Positions 22,740 through 33,983 of a stretch of DNA of 64,000 nt are shown in pieces; the stretch's first letter is position 1, and each line of letters starts with the position of its first letter. The DNA is from Ceratobasidium sp. AG-K (lineage: Eukaryota > Basidiomycota > Agaricomycetes > Cantharellales > Ceratobasidiaceae). The stretch lies in assembly GCA_037039685.1 (NCBI GenBank), contig JAWNGF010000005.1, forward strand, positions 744,001-808,000, in the 5' to 3' direction. The notes below the pieces were generated by a model. It was not told where the DNA came from. It saw nothing but the letters and a program-made list of their open reading frames with translations, and ran no database searches. Both the position numbers and the translations under genes were made by a program.

Positions 22740-24392
22740 CTAGCAATCCATGCGAATCGCAACAGAGCCGTCAAACAAGCGAACAACGGCCGGTGACCGC
22801 ATTACCAATTTGCGGTTCATCAAGCGAACGTATTGGAGCCTTGAACATACTCTCATCAAAGATAGGGTAGTATTTCTGGTCAAAAGGACCCGCTCCAACG
22901 TGTGTGGGCCCATATTACGCACAATGAGCTTATCGAGGAGCGGCGTGTGTCGCAGAGGTTTAAGTAAATCGTTCTGAAATTAAGCGCTTAATAATGTTAA
23001 CATTATTTTAGGGAGGTAAGCGACATACCAGATCAATATGGAAGAATGGCAGAGAAAGAGTCGTAAGCACAGGTGTTGCTTTGAGCATTATTTCCAAATC
23101 ATGCTCGTTTAGGAGTCTGGATTCGCGCCGCGGATCGACACAGCCGTGATATGCAAAGTCGAGCTCCTTGAGCGCTGGAAGGTGTTTCATGGCCTCTAGT
23201 AAGGCTCTAGTGGCATTGGTGCTTTCCGAATATGACCCGTCACAATGCTCGAATAACACTTCAAGTGACCGGAGCTGTTTGGCGAGCGGGGACGCGACTA
23301 CCGCCGTACACATCGTGATTGGCCCTGTGAAATGCACGAGCGAGGGGAATACGCGATGAACCATTGCAGGCTCGAAAACGATGCCGGGCTCATACTGGTG
23401 GTCCCAATCGAAATGGATTGACTGAAGGAGTGGATGGGTCTCGAAAAACGTGCGCATTGGGCAGCTCGGGTGGTCTCGTTTGGTAAAGTCCTTCCAATCA
23501 ACCGAAGGACTCCCGCCGATCTTGATATGGCGAAGCTTTTTCAGTGGGTTTCTGAGGTGATGGAAAAATTCGGACGGCGCCCATTCATCTACCACATCCT
23601 CGTCCCAGTCCATACTGGTAAGCTCTAGCTCCAATCTTTTGAGGTCTGGCGAGTTCTCAACTACGTCGAGCATCGATTCGTGTATTCGGGATGGTGTGTT
23701 GGAGACTGAATCCAAGTTTAGCGCCTGTTCCCTCTCCGAGTAGAACTTACCCAAGGGGCCCCACATCAATCCCAGGTGTTTCAGGTTTCTAAACTGGAAA
23801 ATCTACAAAGACAGAGCGTAAGAAGAGTCCCCAAATCCAGTAGCAGTACCTACTTCTCTATTGAGTGTATCTATGAAGAGAACGCGCGGATAAGAACGGA
23901 TACTATGTGGGATCAATTCCATACTCCACCTGTGACGTCGTCCCCACACCGAGATAAAGTCACCGCCTGCAGCTTGGGACATGAGTCGCGAAAGCTTTGA
24001 AAAAGTCCAGTTTTCATTGTCGAGTCGCCCCATTCCAGGCGTTCAAGGTTCTCAAGTTTTGGTATCGTTTGCTGGAACCGAAACGCAAGTGAACGATTCA
24101 ACTTCGAGTCAAAAGGAACCTCTGATTCGTCAAAGTCAATTTCAAGAGCACGTAGACACGCTCCAATACGTAAACGGGTTTTATGTTCCACAGACTCAAG
24201 ACGAGAAGTTAGGCTTTCGAGCTGAGAGAGAGTTCTGACGAAGATGCATTTATGTAACTCGTGAAACGCGAGGTGATACCAATTCCAAGATACTAGAGAG
24301 GCGCTCGATAAGTCTTCCGTTTTGTCGCATTTTGCGAGGACAAGGTAGAAAATCTCGGGCGGGACGCGCAAGCCAGAGCTGAGAGTCGCCAT
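22740..24392 (-). CDS. F-box / LRR-like protein, second copy
   Basis: Paralogue of the 12723-14363 gene, on the opposite strand and sitting inside the S33 array. Exon 1 starts MATLSSGLRVPPEIFYLVLA, with an F-box-like SASLVSWNWYHLAFHELHKC and SQLESLTSRLESVEHKTRLR. The shared core includes FRNLKHLGLMWGPL, VVENSPDLKRLELEL, FFHHLRNPLKKLRHIKIGG, FTGPITMCTAVVASPLAKQL. After an intron near 23028-22977 the last exon runs NDLLKPLRHTPLLDKLIVRN to SVAIRMDC, stop at 22740. Introns: donor GTATGG near 23920 and acceptor TTTGTAG near 23815; a further intron near 23750 is possible because the frame also reads through. The role is probably an SCF substrate receptor, inferred from the N-terminus only. Confidence 0.75.
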
Positions 24393-24743
24393 GTGGTGGA
24401 GTGGTGGAGTGGGTCGAAGTGCGGCCAGATAGGGGGCCAAGTCATGTGACCGTGTGGCGTTGTGGGGCGCAATCTGCCGAAGGCATGTTACAAACGTGAT
24501 TCTCATGATCATCTGTAGCATGTCCAGGGAACTGAGATGAAGAGGCTATTGAGCTTATCTTTACGTCGCAAGACGACAAACACGCGTGTAGGTGTGGTGT
24601 CCGAAATATAATTATTATTATATACATAAGGGCGTGAACTTGTTCCTGCTGATACATATCAAAACATACAAAAGTAATCGTGTCGCCGTTGGAATTAGCA
24701 ATATCATGAGGGCCGTAAGTCACGGATAATTCCGCAAGCGGTA
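24393..24743. other. short intergenic spacer
   Basis: 350 bp between the divergently placed ends of the F-box gene (promoter side) and S33 copy B (3' side). Contains an AT-rich ATAATTATTATTATATAC run near 24607. Confidence 0.45.
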
Positions 24744-27330
24744 TTACGATTCAACCCGCGCGTATCCTCCTGCCTTGGAGCTGCTACTTGGGTTATAGGG
24801 GTTATCGTAGATATGCCCTTGCTCATCTCCTCCCTTTTCGAACGCCCCGCGGGGGATATACGTCGCATGTGCTGGCGTCTTTTTACGGTTGCGGAATGCT
24901 GAGATGATCAGAGAGACTACAAGGAGACCTGTCGCTGCAGCGAGAGCGATGACGGCAATGAACAATTTCTGCGCGCGGTCTTTGGCGGCTTCGAGTTCGC
25001 TCTCGAGGCTGGCGTTACCAGTAGTGGAAAGGTTGTTTCCCCCGTTCGAAGCCAGCTGGTTGAGAGTCTTCTTCGTGATTCCGCGACCGGGGAATAGCTC
25101 CTGGTTTGTCTAAAATAACAAGTCTGTTAGGATATATTCGACGGGGTCAAGGCATGCGAACTTACGCCACAGAATTTGTCTTGGCTGGGGAGTTTATTGT
25201 TCACAAAGTAGTCTTGGACCGCAGTGAGAGTACTGTGCAGCGCATATAAGCAAGGCAATCTCAGTCCAACAAATTGTTTTGACATACCAGTCAGAGTGCA
25301 TAGCCAAAGAAACATGCTATAGCACAAGTTAGCTAACGTTGGTATAGTAATCAAGCTACTTTACTTACGCCATAGTCATCCTGCTCGATCAGAATTGCCG
25401 AGTCTCCTAAAGCATCTGCGACATTCTTGGCCGAGATGTATGGGGTGATCGGATCCGCTTCGTTACCTTCAACCGGCCGTTAGCACTAGATTTCTCAACC
25501 CCACGTAAAGTACGTACCGATCACAAGAATGGGATTCGAGAGCTTGTGGTTCCAGGGGCCCTCGAAGCGCTCAACGGCTCGCACCGGCCAGTGGTGGCAA
25601 CGATATCCGGCGTCAGACCACATAGGGCCAACTAGAACCCCGAACAGATATAAATGACCTCAAGTTTGCAAAAGTGAAGAAGAGACGTACACATTGGGCT
25701 GACATCTCGGGAATTGGTTACGATGAAATCAAACACATCCTTCGTCGTAACACCACCAGGGTGGGCGGCATCACCACACCGCACACCGATGTTTACGAGA
25801 TTTGAAATTGCCTGTTTGTCAGCATCGGTCGTGTTTCCTTGCCGCCGCTCAAGCTCAGAGGTCGGAGTTGAGATGGATTGCGCCTTGCCAGTCAAGGCAT
25901 CAGCTAGCTGATCAGCCCATGATTTCAGGCTCTTTGCCAGCGTGGGCCAGGATGTTGGTCGATACATCGCGTCGAAGATTTGCCCTGAAGCACGACAATG
26001 AACACCTTCTTCATTATCAGAAGCTATGGACCGCACTCACTGCGGACGTAATTCGAGGTCAGATTCGCTCGAGGGCCAACTTCTTTTCGGTAATCATATG
26101 CGGCCTAGAATCAAACGTCAACAAATGAAAACAACGACCCAAAAAGAGCGCTTACGTCTAATAAGTCTCGAGTCCATTCAATGATACTGTCCGCTGTTGA
26201 GTTCTCGAAAGCCACAGCACACCCATTCGGACCAGCCGCGGCACACGCGAGAGCAAAGCCAGCGAATGCTTCATCGGCTGATTCACGCGATTGGCTCGCT
26301 GCCTGACTTAGGCATCAGTATGCAAACTAAATTGTGATATTAGATTACGTTACCGTATGGGGAAGCCGGTTCGCCCAGTAGACAGGGTCGACAACACCGT
26401 CGAGGATGACTCGACCAACACGATCCGGGAACACTAACGAGGGCGTTGAGACGCGATTAGAACACGTGGATCGAAATGAAGGCTTGAGACGTACTATTGA
26501 CGAAGTAGCTACCGATGATAGTTCCATATGAGAAACCCCAGAAATCAATTGGCTTGTTATTCCCTTCCAGAACATCGTGCATAGCGACCATATCTCGCAC
26601 GACAGCGGCAGTTCCGATATACGGGAAGACCTTGGGGCTAAACTCAAGGCATTGTCGACCGTATTCTTTAAGCCCAGCGTCAACCTCGTCGAGCTGAGCG
26701 TAAAAGGCATCCAGATCGGCCTTGGCTGAGAAGTTTCCTCGAGCCTCGATGCCGCCCCGTGGACCCGCCTCCACTGCAAACTCGTTCAACTCTGCGAGCG
26801 TTTCGGCACAGCGAGCGAGGGGCTCGCTAGACCCAACGCCACGAGGATCCCAACCTATGTCGGCCGAATGAGCTCGGCGGATATATATTTAAACCAGAGA
26901 GAGCGCCCACATACCCAGAATATCATAATAGCCGCCGCTAGCGTTCCTGATTGTTCCCCCCCGCGATCCTAGGATGTAATCTCGCCCACTTCCGCCTATT
27001 CGAATGATGAGCTATGAGCTGCGACGAGGTTGATGAAAAATTAGGCTACAAACCTGGGCCTCCCGGGTTCACGAACAACGTTCCCAGCTTGGGCGATTTG
27101 GTTGCCGCAAGACGCGCGACAGCGAGACTTGCTGTGCCAACACTGGGATCCTTCCAGTCGAGGGGAACTTCAAAGCGCGAACATTCGCGACCATTCTCAC
27201 ACGGTTCCCAGTTGAAGCTTCCCGTCCGTACGGCGAGGTGGTGGTCGTTGGTAGGATCAAATGGATGGGCTTTCGCCGTAGCAGCGATGGTGGCAGAGAT
27301 CATAGCGAGAGAACCCAGAGAGGGAACCAT
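24744..27330 (-). CDS. S33-type membrane-anchored peptidase, copy B
   Basis: Same architecture as the other array members and apparently intact. The start at 27330 (MVPSLGSLAMISATIAATAK) opens a signal peptide. FNWEPCENGRECSRFEVPLD and GTLFVNPGGPG follow, then a short exon SGRDYILGSRGGTIRNASGG, GWDPRGVG, the nucleophile exon IDFWGFSYGTIIGSYFVN (near 26528), FPDRVGRVILDGVVDPVYWA, NEADPITP with the catalytic Asp, DDYGHVSLAMHSDW with the His, DKFCG, and the transmembrane helix LFIAVIALAAATGLLVVSLI. The cytosolic tail has YIPRGAFEK, YDNPY and YARVES. It is the only full copy lacking the first dibasic pair in the variable loop (GKAQSISTPTSELERRQ) and has PGRGITKK where others have PGPGITKK. All three triad residues are present. 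Confidence 0.88.
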
Positions 27331-28602
27331 TGTCAAAGGTAAAGAAAGCGTACGGATCGTATCGGGCTCTTATAGTAATGCGTGGCTATACAAAGGCAAG
27401 ATGCCAAGATATGCATTGCAGGAAGGTTACCAGAAACGGCAAATGATCGATGATGCACACCGCCTCGAGCTCGTGAGGGTGCCCGAAACTCCATTTTGAA
27501 GGCACACAGACCAGACCGAATAATTAGCTTGTGAGGGTTTCGCTGGTGTAATCTGTCCGCTACGAAGATTCGCTCGATATACTCCAAGTAAAATTAACAA
27601 TCCAGTACACAACCGGACGTCGATTCGGTGGGGTTGGTCGCGTCAGCCATCAGCAGACCTGCTTTTGTACTCAGGGTCTCAGGAACAACAAGGCTATTTG
27701 GTATCATCGCCACTGCGCCACGCCCGACGAGAAGAGCTCAGTAAAAATGCCGAACAGCCGACCCCACAAATCCAAACTCTGCGCGGACTCGAGATGGTTG
27801 ATTTAGTTGATTTAGTTTCCATCGACGACACGCACGGCGTGAAGGTGTCAAGCTACTCTAACATAGGTGCCAATACCTGGCTTCTGGCGTGACGTTATGT
27901 AAATCACGTTACGTATCACGTCTTCGGCCTGGCCGGGGATTGTGGCTCGGCGCTATTGTTGCAAGCGTGGTACTGTGCCCCTACAATTTGATTCTGCTAT
28001 CATAGGCCCTTGAAACCCCGGGCTACGCGACAATACATAGCCTATCGTTAGCAAGCACATAATGTGCGAGTACCACGCCCAGGCCCCATGCCGGTAGGTC
28101 GAACATAATTCGACAATATACCACCGATTCCAAGTTGGTGTTGAGGAAATGAAGTTCCGGTTCTCGGTCGACAACCGCCTTATAAGGGGCTATGACGGAT
28201 CCAGGTGAAAGGAATCATGCGTAGGTTAGAGCTTGAATAGTTTGATGAGGTTTGGACTAGGGGTTAGCCGCTCGAAGTTGCAAACATCTCTAATAGACTA
28301 GATACAGTCCAAATAGGACGCCCTATCACACCTTTTGGAGGACATTATGATAATAGTATTGCCTGGATATCCCTCACAACCAAAACCAAAGAGAGATGCA
28401 AATTTGGTGGGTTGTGGCGGCGATTTACGTTATATCGGAGTGAGGCCGCACACCCCCAACCATCTGTACCATGTGGCTATGTGGAACAGAATAATAATAA
28501 TATGTATGCACTAGTTGCCCCTCGATATGAATCAAACACATGAAGCCGTCATGTCCGTATCACATTCAAAAAAGTTCGTAAGATCTTCAAGACTGGGGAC
28601 AG
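27331..28602. other. spacer upstream of copy B
   Basis: 1.27 kb. The part next to copy B resembles the 5' flanks of copies D and E (short shared words such as GATGCCAAGA and CACCGCGCC-type segments), so the duplicated unit included the promoter. The rest, up to the truncated copy C, holds nothing recognised. TATA-like sequence TTATAGTAATG is near 27370. Confidence 0.45.
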
Positions 28603-29345
28603 CTATGATCCAAGTCTTGCATGTACAGTTGCCTTGGAGCCGCCCGCCTCCCTAAATGGGTCATCGTAGATGTGGCCCTGCTCTTCTCCAGCAGCGGCAT
28701 TTTCGAATGCTCCATGAGGAATGTATGCAGTATGTTCCGGCGCCTTTTTTCAACCACTCACGCAGGAAGCCATCAACAAGGTCAGGAGAAGACCTGCTGC
28801 CGGGGCAAGAGTAATCACTGAAATAAATAGTCTCCTCGCGTGATCCTTGGTCACTTGCAGATTATCTTCCAGGGTGGATTCGCCGATGGCAGACAGGGCG
28901 TTGCCTAGTTTTGAAGCTAGCTGGCTAATCGTCTTCTTGGTGATGCCAGGACCGGGGAACAGCTCTTGGTTGGTTTGAAAAAATGTTGCACAAGAACCGA
29001 TCGACCGGAACCATAGCTCGCGGACTTGCGCCACAGAACTTGTCTTGACTGGGCAGTTTGTTGTTGACGAAGAAATCTTGAACCGCCACAATAGCACTGC
29101 ACAACGCATATAAGCAGGAAAGCGCCGGCTAACGCGTTGTAAACACGTACTAGTCCGAGTGCATAGCAAAGGAAACGTGCTATATGTTAGATAATCAGAG
29201 TTAATTGACATCGGATACGACCCTCGAGTTGCATTACTTACCCCGTGGTCATCTTGCTCAATTAAAACCGCCGATTCACCCAGAGCATCAGCCACGCTCA
29301 TGGCTGAGATGTAGGGAGTAATCGGATCTGCTTCATTGCCTACTG
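28603..29345 (-). pseudogene. S33 peptidase copy C, 5'-truncated remnant
   Basis: Only the 3' fifth of the gene remains. Homology starts at the exon NEADPITPYISAMSVADALG (about 29345), near an intron border, and everything upstream (signal peptide, oxyanion loop, nucleophile exon) is missing. It continues through EQDDHGVS (the usual DDYG has become DDHG), VQDFFVNNKLPSQDKFCG, NQELFPGPGITKK and the membrane helix LFISVITLAPAAGLLLTLLM. Just after the helix the usual CGA Arg of SCVRGRKK is a TGA stop (28750-28752). Past it the tail still reads AYIPHGAFENAAAGEEQGH, YDDPF and ARLGS. With no nucleophile it cannot be an active enzyme. Confidence 0.85.
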
Positions 29346-29941
29346 CAGAATGTTAGCAGCAATTCGCAGGTTGTAGTGTATCCAGACTTCGTTGCGGAAG
29401 TTGATTATGTTGCCGGATGTAGTGCAAACCTGTACTTCATAGCTTTCCTGGTGTTCCATTTCATGATTTGGTCAGCCTGGGTGAAAATCGCCAGCTGATT
29501 GCGCGTTATTTCTATGTCCCGGGACACTGTCCGTTGGCATTAAGCGAGATGGCCGCCATCGCATCAAACAAGGCGCTGGGCATCTAGCATGGCACTTTGC
29601 AACCTTATTTGCCCGTCGTTTCCCAATAGGTTTCACTGTATTACGTACGCCATTATGTATCATTAGTGCTGCCTTGCCAGCCTGCGGCGCAGACGCTCAA
29701 GCCAACTTGGTTGAATTTAGTCGTCAGGGCGAGCTGTTCACGTGATCCACCTTTCAGACACCATTCATGCGACCACACGGGTAATCTCAGAGTAACATGT
29801 ATATGCAGGTACGTGGAACATAATAAATAAGATACATGAACGTGTTATCAATACCCATCCAGTCAGATAAATTCATCATGTCCAAATTAAATTCAAAAGA
29901 TCGTGAGAGGTCTTAGCACGGCGAAAATGGGGCTGGCATGA
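29346..29941. other. spacer between copies C and D
   Basis: 600 bp with no recognised gene. The right border of remnant C is here (homology to the other copies fades by about 29360). Short frames only. Confidence 0.45.
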
Positions 29942-32532
29942 TTAAGATTCAACCCGCGCATACCCCGATGCCTTTGAGCCGCCCGACGCCCTATATGGGT
30001 TATCGTAAATATGACCTTGATCTTCTCCGGCAGCAGCCTTTTCGAACGCCCCACGAGGGATGTATGCTGCGTGTGCCGGAGCCTTTTTACGGCCACGCAC
30101 GCAAGAAACCATGAGGGAGAACAGGAGCAGACCTGCCGCGGCGGCGAGGGCAATCACCGCGATGAACAGCTTCTGCGCGCGGTCTTTGGCGGCTTCAAGA
30201 TCCTTCTCGAGGCTGGAACCGCCGGTGGTAGAAAGGGTATTGCCTCCGTTGGCAGACATCTGGGCAATTGTCTTCTTTGTGATCCCAGGGCCGGGGAATA
30301 GCTCTTGGTTGGTCTGAAACGAACGATGTGTGAGGATACGTTCGATGAAGGGAAAACCCGCAGACGTACACCACAGAACTTGTCTTGGCTAGGGAGCTTG
30401 TTGTTTACGAAGTAATCTTGGACCGCCGAAAGTGTGCTATATAGCGCATATAAGCAAGGTGATCTCAACTCGACGAAGAATAACCACATACCAATCAGAG
30501 TGCATAGCCAAGGAAACGTGCTGTGATATCCGGAATTTACGTCAAAACACGCTAGGACGACAATCTGGTTACTTTACTTACGCCATAGTCATCCTGCTCA
30601 ATCAAAATCGCCGAGTCACCCAGAGCATCGGCCACACTCTTGGCCGAGATGTATGGGGTGATCGGATCCGCTTCGTTACCTATAAATACCAGTTAGTACT
30701 ACTCATCTCTATACTGTTCAAACCACGTACCAATCACGAGAATAGGGTTGGAGAGCTTGTGGTTCCAAGGACCCTCGAAGCGCTCAACGGCTCGTACAGG
30801 CCAGTGGTGGCAACGATATCCAGCATCAGACCACGAAGGACCAACTGAAGTGTCAGGAGTGGTAAGTAATTGTAAGCTTGGAACGTGGAAGGACGTACAC
30901 ATTGGGCTAACATCGCGAGAGTTAGTGACGATAAAGTCGAATACGTCCTTTGTCGTGACACCGCCAGGATGGGCTGCGTCACCGCAACGCACACCCATAT
31001 TGACGAGGTTCGAGATCATGGATTTATCTTCCTTGGTCGAGTTCCCTTGTCGGCGCTCAAGACCGAAGTTTGGAGTAACGATGGATCGCTTCTTTCCGGT
31101 CGAGAAGGCTTCGGCTAGCTGGTCCGCCCATGATTTGAGGTTCTTGGCGAGTGTTGGCCAGGTCGTTGGTTGATACATCGCATCGAAGATTTGCCCTAGG
31201 TATGAATGTTATTACCCGGTTAAAAGATAAAACTATGAACTTCACTCACTGCGGACGTAGTTCGAAGTTAAGTTTGCCTGAGGGCCAACTTCTTTGCGGT
31301 AGTCGTATGCAGCCTATGATCCAAAGTTAGTCGACAGAAACAACAGTAGTTGAAACGCGCTTACGTCAAGCAAGTCTCGAGTCCACTCAATAATACTATC
31401 GGCCGTAGAGTTTTCAAAAGCCACAGCGCACCCATTCGGGCCAGCCGCAGCACAGGCGAGAGCAAACCCAGCGAACGCCTCATCAGCTGATTCGAGGGAT
31501 TTGCTCGCTCCCTGCCCTATGCGTTAGTACAATGAATTAATTGTTGTGCCCAAAATGCCTTACTGTGTGAGGAAGCCGGTTAGCCCAGAAAACAGGGTCG
31601 ACAACACCATCAAGAATGACCCGACCAACTCGGTCCGGGAACACTAACGAGGTTGTTGAAACGCAATTAGAACGGCCTGTTCAAGACGCAGGGACATAAC
31701 TTACTGTTGACGAAGTAGCTGCCAATCACAGTTCCGTACGAGAAGCCCCAAAAGTCAATAGGCTTGTTTTCCCCTTCGAGAATGTTGTGCATAGCAACCA
31801 TGTCACGTACGACGGCGGCAGTTCCAATATATGGGAAGACTTTAGGGCTAAACTCCACACAGCGTTTACCCATCGCTATGAGCCCAGCGTCAACCGTATC
31901 GACTTGAGCGTAAAAGGCATCCAAATCGGGCTTAGATGAGAAGTTCCCCCGAGCCTCGATACCGCCCTTCGGGCCAGCCTCGACAAGGAGCTCGACCAGC
32001 TCCTCGGTGGTCTCCGCACATCGGGCGAGGGGTACGCTAAGCCCAACGCCACGAGGATCCCAGCCTGTATGGTGCGGATGAGTCCCGGACGGGTCGATCA
32101 AGGGAAAGTGTCAACTTACCCAGAATATCATAGTAGCCGCCACTTGCGTCCCTGATTGTTTGTCCGTTTCCTCCCATGACCATGTCAACTCCACTTCCCC
32201 CTAAACGACATGTGGTGAGCAATGGACCAACTCTCGGGAGCGGGTTACTAACCTGGACCTCCTGGGTTTACGAACAACGTCCCAAGCTTTGGCGACTTGG
32301 TCGCCGGAAGACGCGCAACGGCGAGGGTGGCTATGCCAACACTGGGGTCCTTCCAGTCGAGCGGCACTTGGAAGTATGAGCAGTGGCGACCGTTTTCGCA
32401 TGGCTCCCAATGAAAGCCTTCGGCTCGAGCAGCCAGTCGACGCGCGTCTTCAGAAAGCTTGAATGGACGCGCGTTCACTGCAGCGGCGGCAGTCGCGGAA
32501 ATTAGAGCAAGGGAGCCCAGAGAGAGGACCAT
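29942..32532 (-). CDS. S33-type membrane-anchored peptidase, copy D
   Basis: Intact array member. The signal peptide MVLSLGSLALISATAAAAVN starts at 32532; FHWEPCENGRHCSYFQVPLD and GTLFVNPGGPG follow, then GVDMVMGGNGQTIRDASGG, GWDPRGVG, nucleophile IDFWGFSYGTVIGSYFVN (near 31745), FPDRVGRVILDGVVDPVFWA, a variable loop with two dibasic sites (STGKKRSIVTPNFGLERRQ), NEADPITP (Asp), DDYGHVSLAMHSDW (His), DKFCG, TNQELFPGPG, transmembrane helix LFIAVIALAAAAGLLLFSLM, basic CVRGRKK and a tail with YIPRGAFEK, YDNPY and YARVES. It forms a tandem unit of about 4.05 kb with copy E; their first intron and flanking exons (32220-32400 and 36255-36440) are almost identical. Confidence 0.88.
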
Positions 32533-33983
32533 GGTCGAGTGTGTGGAGAGTGTGCCTGCCGCGTCAAGTTTTTGTAGAAGCGCATGGCTATACTAAAGGG
32601 ATGCCAAGAAGTGCGTTGCCCGAGAGAAGAAGCATTAGCGCGGGAGGATCACCGCCTGTAGCCAATGGCCGACCCTACGCACTGCCATTGTGCATGTGTC
32701 CGAAAATTCGGTTTGCAAATCTGACTGGCATTGAACAAAGCAGTCACCTTCCAATCCCGGGTTACTATGTGCTGTCAAGAACTCTGCCTTCAATTCACTC
32801 AACTTGTGTAATCTGTCGTTAATTTCTAGCATTGTTTGATCGCGTCCGGGTGAGTCTCATAAAACTCAGGGTCCGATCAATCATGAGATCAGCTCGCATC
32901 GCCACCGCGCCGGACTCGGCTCGAAGACAGAGCCACTACAGTAAATGTATCGAACCGCTAAGTCAATGTAGCCGACGTCGTGTGCCTCGAAATTAGCGTA
33001 GAACATCGACCAGTTGCAGCGTACTCAATAACCATCGTGCGCAAAAATTACGAACCTTCCCTAGTGCACGCATCCCATATCATTAGGTAAAAGATAGGCG
33101 CCCACGTTTGTCGGGCTGGTCGGAGCATCGTTTGGGTCTTGGCAGCAACGGCAACTAGCACTGGGTTGATTTGGCTGTGATATGATTTTGAGAACACCGT
33201 GTTCTTCAGTGATGCTAACTCTCGAATGACGCATTTACATCAAGCAAGTCGCCAAACGTCTCGACAAGTAACTCAGTTAAACAAGCCTTGCAACGATGAC
33301 GTGCACATCCTCATCTATGCGATTCGCTCATTAAGTCACCTTCATGCTTCCGCTAGCTGTCAGATGGGTAAGCATTATGCTGAGTGGGAAAAAGCCCAAA
33401 ATCCATCATACTGTACGTCAAATACTACCATTAGCCATCAACCAAGTGAATGTACTCTTCAGGGAAGTGGTATCCAAGGCTTATCATACTGTATGCAACA
33501 GTTATTCTTATGCGAGTGGGAGCACTGGCACAAGCTCAGTTATATGTATGAAGAACATCGGAAATTAGGTACTGCACATGCTCTTGTGTTTCGTCAATGC
33601 ACACTGTGGGGTCTCAGGTTACTGAATAACATTAGCAAATGCACTGAACCGAAAATGTCTACTTTCAGTGAGATATTACATCATTATTCAGTCATCTCGT
33701 GCATGGTTGGCTGTCGCCAGTGCCATAAAAGGTAAATTTGAATAGGTTCTGGAGCTTATTTGCCCCCCAGTCACTCCTGAAGATAATCTTCAGCGCGTCA
33801 GTCACTGCAAGCGGACACGCCCATTAATTTAAGTCATGAGTTTTCGGTGTTGATATGGCTAGGATTCAGCGCCCTTAGCCTCCACAGTGGCAAATCAAAC
33901 AAACAAAATTCATTGTGTCCGTATATATTATATTCAGAAGGATTATGCGAGGTTTAAGCCCGGTGAGAATGTAACCGGCGCGG
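32533..33983. other. spacer upstream of copy D, part of the 4-kb tandem unit
   Basis: 1.45 kb. The segment near 33091 (AAGATAGGCGCCCACGTTTG) recurs near 37171 upstream of copy E (AAGATAGGCGCTCACGTTTG), about 4.08 kb away, so gene and 5' flank were duplicated together. A 178-codon open frame on plus (33199-33735) lies here; see findings. No assigned gene. Confidence 0.5.
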
